A stretch of 64,000 nt of DNA from Cyanobacteria bacterium FACHB-471 (lineage in GTDB: Bacteria > Cyanobacteriota > Cyanobacteriia > Elainellales > Elainellaceae). The stretch covers positions 124,001-188,000 of the forward strand of contig JACJOC010000017.1 in NCBI GenBank assembly GCA_014695345.1, given 5' to 3'. Under the pieces are notes generated by a model. The model was given only the letters and a program-made list of their open reading frames with translations, searched no databases and was not told the DNA's origin. A program made the position numbers and the translations under genes. Positions 45,178 to 52,909 of the stretch are shown piece by piece. The first letter of the stretch is position 1. Each line of letters begins with the position of its first letter.

Positions 45178-46887
45178 TCACTCTTCAAGCCTTTTAGTCT
45201 CCAAAGGCAAGAAGATCGTCAACACCTCTCCCTGCTCAGGACGCTGTCGCACAATCAGCTTACCGCCCAATGCCTGAAACAGATTCTTGGTAACCGACAT
45301 ATTTAAGCTGAGACTACCTGTTTCTGGCTGGAACATCAGCAATCGACCCACAGATTTAAGCCCAGTTGCAAAGCTCGACTGTACCGTTTTCCTAGAGCCT
45401 CTTCCGTTTGAGCTTTCTACGTCGTCTTTAGGCTGAGACTGAAGCTGTAGCTTGAGCTGGTGTCCCGCCAACATAACTCGCACCTGAATGTGGCTTCCAG
45501 ACGGCAGACTATGGGTGATTTGATCCATTAGCCCAGTCAGCACTTGATTTAACATGGTTGGATCACTGACCACCAGTGGCAGCTTTTGCGGCAAGATGAC
45601 TTCTAGCGTCAATCCTCGCTGACTCGCCTGCTTTTGCCAGCGAGGTACATTGTCCTGAAACACCTGAGTCAGGGAAATTGCTGCCAACGGACTTAACGGA
45701 TGCTTAACAGCGGATGTTTCTAGCTCGACCGCCCTGAAAATTAAGCTAAAGCGGTCAATCTGCTCCGTACATTCCCGGTCGATGACTTCCAACCGTTTAA
45801 CCGCATCTGGGCTGAGGTCTTTTCGCTTTAACAACAGCCGAGTCAAGGTGCGAATGGTGGTTAGAGGCGTGCGAACTTCATGGGCGATCGCCTGCAACAG
45901 CTCTGCGTCTGAGCCAAGTTTCGCTTGAGCCAGTTTCTCTAATGAAGAATCATACGGTCGCCCTTTAGTAGCTATCTTCAAGGGCTGATTTGGTTTTGAC
46001 AGAGGATGACGAGTATTTGGCTTTGTCCCGACTGTCAGGTTGTCGTTCTGCCCCTGAGATGTAGACGATTGGTTGGCAGAAGACAGGGTGTAAGAAACTT
46101 GTCGAATCGGTACGCCAGCGCGATCGCCTCCCATCTCCCAGTCCAGCGGCTCAGGCAGGTGTGCCAACATCAGTTGGCTAAATTGCATGACCAATCGGTA
46201 GTCCGGTGGCTTAGGCAAAAATTGCTTGACCAACGTATCCAGATGTTCAAAAGATTGAGGATTAGTCAGCAGCAAGCGTGATTGCAGCGATCGCCAAGAC
46301 TGCCAGACGACTTCAGGTTCAAACGAAAACAAAAAGGCTGGCTTGGCATCCGCATCTTCACCCAACACCATCACCAGGCTAAACTCAGAAGTTAAGACCA
46401 GACAAAACTGCTCTGCTGCCAGCGGATCATTGGGCAACAGAGGCAGCGTCGAAGAAGTAGGGCGAGATTGAGTCACCTTGCCAGCCGCCGGAAGCAACTG
46501 AAACGGCATCAGGCTCAAAGCGCCCATGGGCTCAGTCGTAAATGTCCAGGTTGAGAAACTTGAAACCAGATTTGGCTGGTCTAGTACAGGCAAAGGACCC
46601 GACAAAACTAGCCCTTGCTCCTCCTGCTTAAGGGAAGCTGTCTCTTCTAAATTAGCTGAATTAGCTGAAGCAGCTAAACCATCAGGAGTAGCTACCGATC
46701 TAGATTGGAGCAAAGAGTTGAGAGCGGCGATCGCACCACACCACTCTCGTTCTGCTCTAACTCGTCGCTGTGCCTCAAAACCAGATCTTTCAGCGGTTTG
46801 AGCTGATTCACTCACCGCTAAAATTTCACCTAGAGTTGGCAAATACCACTTATACACCTGACTTACCCAGATAGTCGTTAGGAACAC
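45178..46887 (-). CDS. histidine kinase-like sensor with degenerate ATPase motifs
   Basis: 569 residues, GTG start at 46887. The N-terminal 330 residues have no domain I recognise (a KWYLPTLGEILAVSESAQTAERSGFEAQRR start, then Leu- and Pro-rich stretches). HisKA follows with intact His336 in AIAHEVRTPLTTIRTLTRLLLKR. The ATPase half has lost its N-box Asn (VLTGLMDQITHSL), shows no G1 DxGxG, and its G2 site reads TGSLSLNMSVTKNLF; the final GEVLTIFLPL strand remains. Kinase activity is therefore doubtful, although such motif loss may be ancestral in a cyanobacterial family. No adjacent receiver; the OmpR-type gene at 48614 is transcribed the other way. Confidence 0.8.
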   Translation of the reverse strand: MFLTTIWVSQVYKWYLPTLGEILAVSESAQTAERSGFEAQRRVRAEREWCGAIAALNSLLQSRSVATPDGLAASANSANLEETASLKQEEQGLVLSGPLPVLDQPNLVSSFSTWTFTTEPMGALSLMPFQLLPAAGKVTQSRPTSSTLPLLPNDPLAAEQFCLVLTSEFSLVMVLGEDADAKPAFLFSFEPEVVWQSWRSLQSRLLLTNPQSFEHLDTLVKQFLPKPPDYRLVMQFSQLMLAHLPEPLDWEMGGDRAGVPIRQVSYTLSSANQSSTSQGQNDNLTVGTKPNTRHPLSKPNQPLKIATKGRPYDSSLEKLAQAKLGSDAELLQAIAHEVRTPLTTIRTLTRLLLKRKDLSPDAVKRLEVIDRECTEQIDRFSLIFRAVELETSAVKHPLSPLAAISLTQVFQDNVPRWQKQASQRGLTLEVILPQKLPLVVSDPTMLNQVLTGLMDQITHSLPSGSHIQVRVMLAGHQLKLQLQSQPKDDVESSNGRGSRKTVQSSFATGLKSVGRLLMFQPETGSLSLNMSVTKNLFQALGGKLIVRQRPEQGEVLTIFLPLETKRLEE

Positions 46888-47030
46888 ATAAATGCATTAC
46901 GTTGTCCTCTGTTACGACAATAACGGCATGTGCTGATTAGGTGTACCCGCAAAACCGAACTGAGTTAGTCGCAATCCCCGTGCAAGCGAACTATCTCCTG
47001 CACTTAATTTACATTTGCTTCAGCAAAACC

Positions 47031-47387
47031 TCAACCAAACCAATTAGATGGGGCAAAAGCAGAACTTGTCTCTTGGGGAATACGACGCTCGATCCAATCC
47101 ATATTCTCCTGGAGAATGTGCTCAATCCCTTGACGAACCAAATTCTCGATCTGAGTTCGCTGTTCCAAAGAATTGCACAAGGACTTAGGATTCATCGCTG
47201 CTTGGTCGGCTTCTTCAACTACTGTGTACACTCCAGGTACCCGACAGAGTACGTAAGAAATTAGCTTCTTCCGTAAATCAGGAATTGAAAATGCTTGCTG
47301 ATAAGGATGATAAGGGTAAGTATCAAGTACATCCTCAGCTTCTTCCACTACTACAGGTAAAGTTAAATTGACGATTGTTTTACTCAT
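47031..47387 (-). CDS. small protein, possibly ComFB-like
   Basis: 118 residues, ATG start. Mostly helical, with FSIPDLRKKLISYVLCRVPGVYTVVEEADQA in the middle and IENLVRQGIEHILQENMDWIERRI near the end. The DLRxKLxxYVLxRVPxxY stretch is reminiscent of the DIxxYALNRLPPxY core of the ComFB family, but the similarity is weak and the call is tentative. Lies between the kinase gene and a non-coding region with a strong palindrome. Confidence 0.6.
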   Translation of the reverse strand: MSKTIVNLTLPVVVEEAEDVLDTYPYHPYQQAFSIPDLRKKLISYVLCRVPGVYTVVEEADQAAMNPKSLCNSLEQRTQIENLVRQGIEHILQENMDWIERRIPQETSSAFAPSNWFG

Positions 47388-47865
47388 CTTTCAACTCCAA
47401 ATTAAATGGGATTAAGCCAATAAAATTGCTTCCGAATGTTGCTTGTGATACTGAGACGTAAACTCAACCAAGCACTCCTAAAAAGGAAGGGAACAATTTA
47501 TATTTCCTCACTCCCACACCCACCTGTAATTCCTAAATAGACTGCTCTTTGCCAATGTGAGCAGCTCCTTCAGCACCTTAGACATCAAAGTTTGTTTACA
47601 AAGAATCTATTTAAGAAGACCGTTCTTTGAAAGAGGATTGCTTAAGAATTTCTTAGAGCGTAAGTTAACTTTTGCTGAACTTTTCAAGAAGCTGTAATCA
47701 AATTATGCGATGACATCCAGAGAATACGTAAAGGAAGTACTTAAAAGTTACTGTTTGTTTTCACTACTTTACAAATGCCTTAGATTCTGCCGCAAAGATT
47801 AAGCGGGAGTGTAGCAGTGCTACACTCCCGCTTAATCTTTGCAGATTTAGGATCTGAGGACCTTT
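47388..47865. other. 478-nt intergenic region with large palindrome
   Basis: A+T-rich; no open frame of note. It contains the near-perfect 51-bp palindrome at 47792-47842. Promoter for the gene at 47031 lies near its left end. Confidence 0.4.
47792..47842. terminator. 51-bp near-perfect palindrome downstream of the 47866 gene
   Basis: 25-nt arms (starting GCAAAGATTAAGCGGGAG) separated by a single G. On the minus strand it follows the stop at 47866 by about 24 nt, so it can act as a terminator. Confidence 0.8.
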
Positions 47866-48108
47866 TTAGTAATAGTCTGGCTCTGACTGTGGAACCTCAA
47901 AATTAGACGGATCGTACAGATAGCGAGTGGCTTCTTCTTCTAAGCGGTGAATTAAATAAGGCTCAATTGCGTTGCTATGACGCAAGGCAGCTAGGTAGCC
48001 GTCTAGATAGAGCCGCAGGTCGTCAAAACGATAACCCCGGTTCCACTGTTCAGCCAGAGCATCGGTGATTCTCTGGTAGTAGCGAATAGTTTGAGTGTCT
48101 CGAAGCAT
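47866..48108 (-). CDS. small conserved-looking cyanobacterial protein (DUF6761-like)
   Basis: 80 residues, ATG start. All-helical with MLRDTQTIRYYQRITDALAEQWNRGYRFDDLRLYLDGYLAALRHSNAIEPYLIHRLEEEATRYLYD, an acidic C-terminus (PQSEPDYY) and no membrane segment. The opening phrase resembles an uncharacterised cyanobacterial family annotated DUF6761 (from memory). Function unknown. Confidence 0.7.
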   Translation of the reverse strand: MLRDTQTIRYYQRITDALAEQWNRGYRFDDLRLYLDGYLAALRHSNAIEPYLIHRLEEEATRYLYDPSNFEVPQSEPDYY

Positions 48109-48613
48109 AGTTAGTGATGAGGATTCTTATACCTTGTAAACACAAAATTTATTCAGACAGATACTTAAGCAGGTCTTGACGGAGCAGAGGTCAGAGTATA
48201 GGACGGGCCCTAACTTGGTCCTTTGAATGTATCGTAAATAGGCAATCGTAAACAAGTAACCGCTAATAAGCTGATTTTTTACTATCTAAACTACAGGGAT
48301 TGGCGGACTGGTAGGAACACACTTTTGTGACAGCTAGTAGGATGAGTTGTGAGGCGCGAGCGCCAGCAAAACGGAGATTAAGTAACCTTGGTAGAGCTAA
48401 TCCACTAAATTCATTCTAACCTCAGGTGCTTCTATCTACCGTCCCTCAATTGGATTATGCCCAAATGGACATTACATCTCCAGCTCAAATATTTAAGCTA
48501 CAGAACGGAATAGCTCGGAGATACAGTGACGGGTTAGGGTAGCAGCAGTTACAAAACCTTGACAGTTGCTCTGATAACCTTAAATCCGCTGACTTCGAGG
48601 AAAGCTTAGCATT
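48109..48613. promoter_or_regulatory. 505-nt divergent control region before the OmpR-type regulator
   Basis: A TTGACG at 48176 and TATAGG at 48197 (15-nt spacer) are a weak promoter candidate. No gene or RNA is recognised. Confidence 0.35.
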
Positions 48614-49381
48614 GTGGGATCTGTTTGCATCCAAATTGTTGAGGGAAATCCTCATTTGCGATCGCTGCTCGGCTGGCACTTGCAGCAAGTAGGCTATTGG
48701 GTTCATCAATCGGCTGACATTCATCAAGCCCGAGAGGTGTTTCACAATCGTCAACCAACGCTGGTGATCCTGGACTCTGAGCTGCCGGACGGAGATGGGT
48801 TAGAGTTTTGTCGCTGGCTTCAACAGCAGCAGCAGGCATTAATCTTGATGCTGTCTGCTCGAAATACTGAAGCAGATATCGTGAATGGGTTACGTGCGGG
48901 TGCTGATGACTACCTAACCAAGCCCTTTGGGATGCAGGAGTTTTTAGCTAGAGTCGAGGCTCTGACTCGCCGCAGCCGCACAACTGCTGCTCCAGCTTTG
49001 CTTGACTACGGCGATTTAAAGATAGACCTGATCCAGCGTCGAGTTCGCTTTAAAAGCGATCTCATTGAGTTAACTCCTCAGGAATTTAGTCTGCTCTATG
49101 TTTTAGCCCAGGCAGGAGGTTTGCCGCTCAGCCGTTCAGAGCTGTTGCGGAAAGCCTGGCCTGACGCCATCGACAACCATCGTACGGTTGACACCCATGT
49201 TCTTTCGCTACGCAAAAAAATTGAGGTCGATCCCAGGCAGCCTAACCTGATCCAGACAGTTCGTAACGTGGGCTATCGGTTCAACGTCGAAGTAGTGGGC
49301 TCCAACGGAATACCGGGCGATCGCCACTCCGTCTCAAAGAATGCCATACGTCCGCTATCGAAAGTAGTGGAAAGCCGCTGA
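48614..49381 (+). CDS. OmpR/PhoB-type response regulator with altered acidic pocket
   Basis: 255 residues, GTG start with GAGGAAAG upstream. Receiver domain with phospho-acceptor Asp54 (LDSELPDGDG) and conserved Lys in LTKPFG; the usual paired acidic residues at the magnesium site read Glu10-Gly11-Asn12, so one acid is lost. A winged-helix DNA-binding domain follows (about 135-235, DLIELTPQEFSLLYVLAQAGGLPLSRSELLRKAW, DTHVLSLRKKIE, IQTVRNVGYRF). The C-terminal 25 residues are a basic tail. Divergent from the small 47866 gene; no kinase in the same operon. Confidence 0.9.
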   Translation: MGSVCIQIVEGNPHLRSLLGWHLQQVGYWVHQSADIHQAREVFHNRQPTLVILDSELPDGDGLEFCRWLQQQQQALILMLSARNTEADIVNGLRAGADDYLTKPFGMQEFLARVEALTRRSRTTAAPALLDYGDLKIDLIQRRVRFKSDLIELTPQEFSLLYVLAQAGGLPLSRSELLRKAWPDAIDNHRTVDTHVLSLRKKIEVDPRQPNLIQTVRNVGYRFNVEVVGSNGIPGDRHSVSKNAIRPLSKVVESR

Positions 49382-49388
49382 AGCAGGG

Positions 49389-50153
49389 CTACTCCCATTC
49401 TTTAGCTATCTCAGCCTCGGCTTGAATTAAAGTCTGTTTCAGGTCGTTCCAGTCTGCCTTTTCGGCATTCAAGTCTTGAGCTAACTTGCCCTGTTGCAGA
49501 TATAGCACTCTGGTACAAAACTGCTCAGCTAACTCTAGCTGATGATTCACCATCAAAATCGTCATTTGACCAGATTTAGCCCAGTCTGATAGAACGCTAA
49601 CCACGTAAGCCGCCCGACCCGCATCCAGGGCAGAGGTAGGTTCATCTAACAGCAGCACTTCAGGCTGAGCGACCATAGCCCGGGCGATCGCTACAAGCTG
49701 TCGTTGCCCTACAGAAAGCTGTAGTTCTGTCCGGTCTAGCCACTCTAGAGGAATGTGCAAGCGCTCAGTCCACTCATCAACCCGTTGCTGCATTTGGGAG
49801 CGCTCCATGCCCCGCAGCCGCAGCGGATACATTAGTGCCTCTCGCACAGTCATTCCCAAAAGTTTAGACTCTTGCAGCACCAGCATAATTTGCTGCCGCA
49901 ACTGTAAGACCGGGATCTGTCGAATCTCGCGATCGCCAAAATAGATTTGCCCTTGGGTGATTTCGCTTAACCGATTGAGCAACTTCAGCAAAGACGTTTT
50001 GCCTGCCCCAGATGGTCCGATTAGAGCGATGCGATCGCCGCGAAGAATTTCACAGGAAATATCTTGTAAAAGACATTGTGAACCTATGCCAGATACCAGA
50101 CTGACTTGCTGTAGTCGCAGTTGAGTAGAACCTGAACGAGCTGAACTGGGCAT
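49389..50153 (-). CDS. ABC transporter ATP-binding protein
   Basis: 254 residues, ATG start. Walker A GPSGAGKTS (about residue 43), Q-loop VLQESKLLG, signature LSVGQRQLVAIARA (a V for the usual G in LSGGQ), Walker B VLLLDEPTSALD and H-loop VNHQ. Similar in layout to YbbL/phosphate-type ATPases of small exporters. The neighbouring gene 15 nt upstream encodes a small membrane protein, so the two may form a transporter or ABC-like regulator; no permease with six spans is present. Substrate unknown. Confidence 0.85.
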   Translation of the reverse strand: MPSSARSGSTQLRLQQVSLVSGIGSQCLLQDISCEILRGDRIALIGPSGAGKTSLLKLLNRLSEITQGQIYFGDREIRQIPVLQLRQQIMLVLQESKLLGMTVREALMYPLRLRGMERSQMQQRVDEWTERLHIPLEWLDRTELQLSVGQRQLVAIARAMVAQPEVLLLDEPTSALDAGRAAYVVSVLSDWAKSGQMTILMVNHQLELAEQFCTRVLYLQQGKLAQDLNAEKADWNDLKQTLIQAEAEIAKEWE

Positions 50154-50168
50154 CCGTAATAATTGCGA

Positions 50169-50786
50169 TTAAATTAAGTTTCCTTGAAGCAAGGCAGCCC
50201 AGATTGTCCAGCCATCGACTATCAGCAACAGCAGCGTAAATACCAACAAAATTAGGTACATCCAGGGTTGCGCCAGAGGGCGAACATCCGTCGTATCAAT
50301 TCCCGTTTCAGCTTGCACTCGCTCAACTAGCTTGGCAAATCCAGTCACTCGCATAGGCAGTAGATAGGCTTCCCCCGATTGACTCAAGAAATAATAAACT
50401 AGCCCACCCTGTCCGGTAGAACGAGGCTTTAACGCTTTCATCTCTGACCAAGGCAAAGACCATCCCTTTCGCCAAAAATTGGGGACCCAGCCTGGGTATG
50501 CAACTTGAATCCCCTGATCGTTCAAAATCACGCCCTCACTCAAGGCTGCGTAGAGTCCTAGCCAGCCGATTATCAACCCTATTGTCAATAGTTGGGGCGG
50601 CACAGGAGACGCTGTTACCTGTGCTAAAAACGGCAGCGGTAAGGTGAGTGCCAGGTATAGCAACGTTAGCGTCAGCCGAATTAATGGTGAAATTCTTAGC
50701 ACTAATTCGGCTTGTTGATTAGCCGCAGTTTGGCGAGAGGTTTGAAGGTTAGGGGGTTGAGTTGGATCAAGCTGAGGCTGATTCAT
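50169..50786 (-). CDS. small membrane protein upstream of the ABC ATPase
   Basis: 205 residues from ATG 50786; the frame reaches 50843 but the ATG gives a plausible Pro/Gln-rich cytoplasmic head. Two membrane spans close together (about 40-85), a hydrophilic middle (VPNFWRKGWSLPWSEMKALKPRS) and a C-terminal span (about 180-200, WMYLILLVFTLLLLIVDGWTIW). The middle has the look of a PH-like membrane-associated domain. Fifteen nucleotides before the ABC ATPase gene, so co-transcribed. Function unknown. Confidence 0.7.
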   Translation of the reverse strand: MNQPQLDPTQPPNLQTSRQTAANQQAELVLRISPLIRLTLTLLYLALTLPLPFLAQVTASPVPPQLLTIGLIIGWLGLYAALSEGVILNDQGIQVAYPGWVPNFWRKGWSLPWSEMKALKPRSTGQGGLVYYFLSQSGEAYLLPMRVTGFAKLVERVQAETGIDTTDVRPLAQPWMYLILLVFTLLLLIVDGWTIWAALLQGNLI

Positions 50787-51000
50787 GGAAGCGCAACACA
50801 ATGAGGAAAAAAGAGCAAACTTTAACAAGACTCCGAAAGTCAACGAGCAGATTTACGGAGTTCTGATGTTAACGAACTAGTATTTTCACCAGAACACCCT
50901 ACTTCACCCAGCAAAGAAAGACAGAGTCTCACCGATGCTAGATCAGCGGTCCATCCAGTTATATCGAATTATCTAACCTCATTACCTATTTACTCCTCCT

Positions 51001-51288
51001 ATGACCTCTACCTATGCATTAGTGACAGTTCGTGTACCAAAACGGGTTGATGCTTGGACAGCTCCTTTTCTTGCACAAGATTTGGAAGAGAAGATTCAAG
51101 AAGGCATCTCCATCGTGCTTGACCTGACTCAAACCCAGTTCATGGAACCCAGTAGCGCCAATGTTTTGCTTGAAGGGTTGATCAAGTCTAGGGCGCGTCA
51201 CGCTCGAATGACGTTACGCGGGGTTAGCCCTCAAGTCAAAGTTGTCTTAGAAATGGCAGGGGTATTAAAACACTTTCGCCGCAAATAA
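51001..51288 (+). CDS. STAS-domain protein (anti-anti-sigma factor-like)
   Basis: 95 residues. STAS fold shape: LVTVRVPKRVDAWTAPFLAQDLEEKIQEGISIVLDLTQTQFMEPSSANVLLEGLIKSRARHARMTLRGVSPQVKVVLEMAGV. The phospho-serine motif usually D-S-S-G appears as E-P-S-S, so Ser is kept but its context is changed. Such proteins bind anti-sigma factors or sit in stress-signalling complexes; no kinase or phosphatase partner is adjacent. It ends 23 nt before a hairpin. Confidence 0.8.
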   Translation: MTSTYALVTVRVPKRVDAWTAPFLAQDLEEKIQEGISIVLDLTQTQFMEPSSANVLLEGLIKSRARHARMTLRGVSPQVKVVLEMAGVLKHFRRK

Positions 51289-51310
51289 AGCCTATATACA
51301 CACTCAGTGA

Positions 51311-51343
51311 TTGAGGGTGAGAGGTTAATCGTCTCGCCCTCAA
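51311..51343. terminator. hairpin between the STAS gene and the convergent DUF4079 gene
   Basis: 12-bp stem TTGAGGGTGAGA / TCTCGCCCTCAA (one G-T pair), 9-nt loop, 22 nt after the STAS stop. Confidence 0.65.
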
Positions 51344-51359
51344 CCATTTGAGATCCGGG

Positions 51360-51797
51360 TCAGGGTAAATACTTTTGCACAACGTTCCAGCCCGTTAGCG
51401 AAACGGCAACGAAACCTAGTAGGAGAGTGATGTTAGTACCGATGTGGAGCGGGCGTGCCCAGGGGTGTTTTGGACTAATTTGCGTTGCACTCCAAGCTGA
51501 GAGCAGCGTTAACGCCACCACAGTCAGTCCGGCTGGTAAATGTACAGAATGTCCTAGATTGCCGTAGTAACCAACTGTACCAACTAAACCAACCGCCAGC
51601 AGCAGCAAGACTAGCACAACCATCGTCCCTCCTATTCCGTAATGGAGAGGGCGCAGCCACTTAGGTCGTCCTTGCCGCTGCTGACGACTGTAAAAAAGCC
51701 AGGTTCCAGTTGCCGCTAGCAGAACATAAGCCAACAGGGATAATCCCATTGACCAAGCTGCAATGCGCCACAACCAAAGGAAGGAGGGTAGATTCAA
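51360..51797 (-). CDS. four-span membrane protein, DUF4079-like
   Basis: 145 residues. Four hydrophobic segments with His and Trp near their ends (LHYGIGG, GHSVHLPAG, PLHIGTN). This arrangement resembles the DUF4079 family, the same family as the gene at 56950, suggesting b-type-haem or redox-related membrane proteins (family-level inference). Convergent with the STAS gene. Exact role unknown. Confidence 0.7.
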   Translation of the reverse strand: MNLPSFLWLWRIAAWSMGLSLLAYVLLAATGTWLFYSRQQRQGRPKWLRPLHYGIGGTMVVLVLLLLAVGLVGTVGYYGNLGHSVHLPAGLTVVALTLLSAWSATQISPKHPWARPLHIGTNITLLLGFVAVSLTGWNVVQKYLP

Positions 51798-52046
51798 GGG
51801 ACGGATTCGAGAGACAGCTTCCTATAATCTTATAGCGGTTCGTATTCGCACTAAAACCGAAGCATGAATTTTGGAGGATGGATGCCCTAACACCTCACAT
51901 GCATAGGAAACTGCTATTTCTGCCTGCTTTTATAGATAATGATCCTAAAAAAATTGCGAAAGCACACCTAACCTAAGCAGACCTTTCAAAACCCACTGTA
52001 GGGATACATTTGCTTAAATGCTCTACTGGCTTTCTAGATTTTTTCA

Positions 52047-52388
52047 TCAACACGTAACTTTTGCCAAAGGCTCTTCAATCGCCAGGGTGGCGATCGCCTC
52101 TGTCTCTACTAGGTCAGGTTCCTCTTCTATTTCTTCTTCGACTTGGAGGCGATCGCACGGGATGCGATCAGACAAAATCGCACTAGCCATCATGCCAGTA
52201 TGAATTTCCAAATGAGCATGGGGTAAGGATTCAAACACCAAACGCTGTCCTGGAAAAACTACGCGCTCAAAGTACCAGTTAGGAACGTTGGTCACGCGGA
52301 CAATCTGGATCTTGTTCGTTGCATTCACGTAGCAGCAAAGGATTTGGCTTGAGCTATCGGAAGGTAGGGGATCAAAGATTTGTGCCAT
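52047..52388 (-). CDS. DUF1830 family protein
   Basis: 113 residues, ATG start. The cyanobacterial DUF1830 signature is strong: ILCCYVNATNKIQIVRVTNVPNWYFERVVFPGQRLVFESLPHAHLEIHTGMMASAILSDRIPCDRLQV, followed by an acidic tail. A small soluble protein of unknown function found across cyanobacteria. Preceded by a 521-nt gap on its 5' side. Confidence 0.88.
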   Translation of the reverse strand: MAQIFDPLPSDSSSQILCCYVNATNKIQIVRVTNVPNWYFERVVFPGQRLVFESLPHAHLEIHTGMMASAILSDRIPCDRLQVEEEIEEEPDLVETEAIATLAIEEPLAKVTC

Positions 52389-52909
52389 GACTGTGGGAGG
52401 AGCTTTGCACCGGAACTAAGGGTCGTATCGGAACATTAACATTCCGCGATCCCTGCTGCTGTAAACCCGACTACCAACCCCCAGCGCCTGATGCTCCACA
52501 GATCAGATTCAAGTCAAGTCACCTAAAGTGCTTGAGTTTGGCGGTTCCAAACGATTTTCGGCTATTCTTTCGACCCAGACGCGAACCAACTATCTAATAA
52601 GGGTAAATTCGCCTGATCTTTGGCTGAGTCTGCAATTTGTCTCCGAGGATGAGCATACTCCAATTCGGGATTATTTTTGAGCATCATGCAACAGCCGAGA
52701 GTCAGTGGTATCGTAAAGTTATATAAATTAGTTTTCAGAATCTTACCAAAACAAACTCAGGTCGTGAAGATGGGAAGCGATCGCTCTTAGGCTAGACTCA
52801 CCAATTAAAATCTTCAGCCCCCACTTGATCCAAACTTTTCAGATCCTTGTTATTTTTCTCCATTGCTGATTTCTCCTCTGTTTACTGTCAATAGCGCCTT
52901 AGACTGCTA
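52389..52909. other. 521-nt intergenic region before the radical SAM gene
   Basis: Divergent control region; no structured element or small gene is recognised. A 12-bp match to the MITE end (CATTGCTGATTT near 52861) is probably chance. Confidence 0.4.

Noticed and set aside
52861-52872. Third MITE copy at CATTGCTGATTT
   Set aside because: Only 12 bp match and no palindromic core follows.
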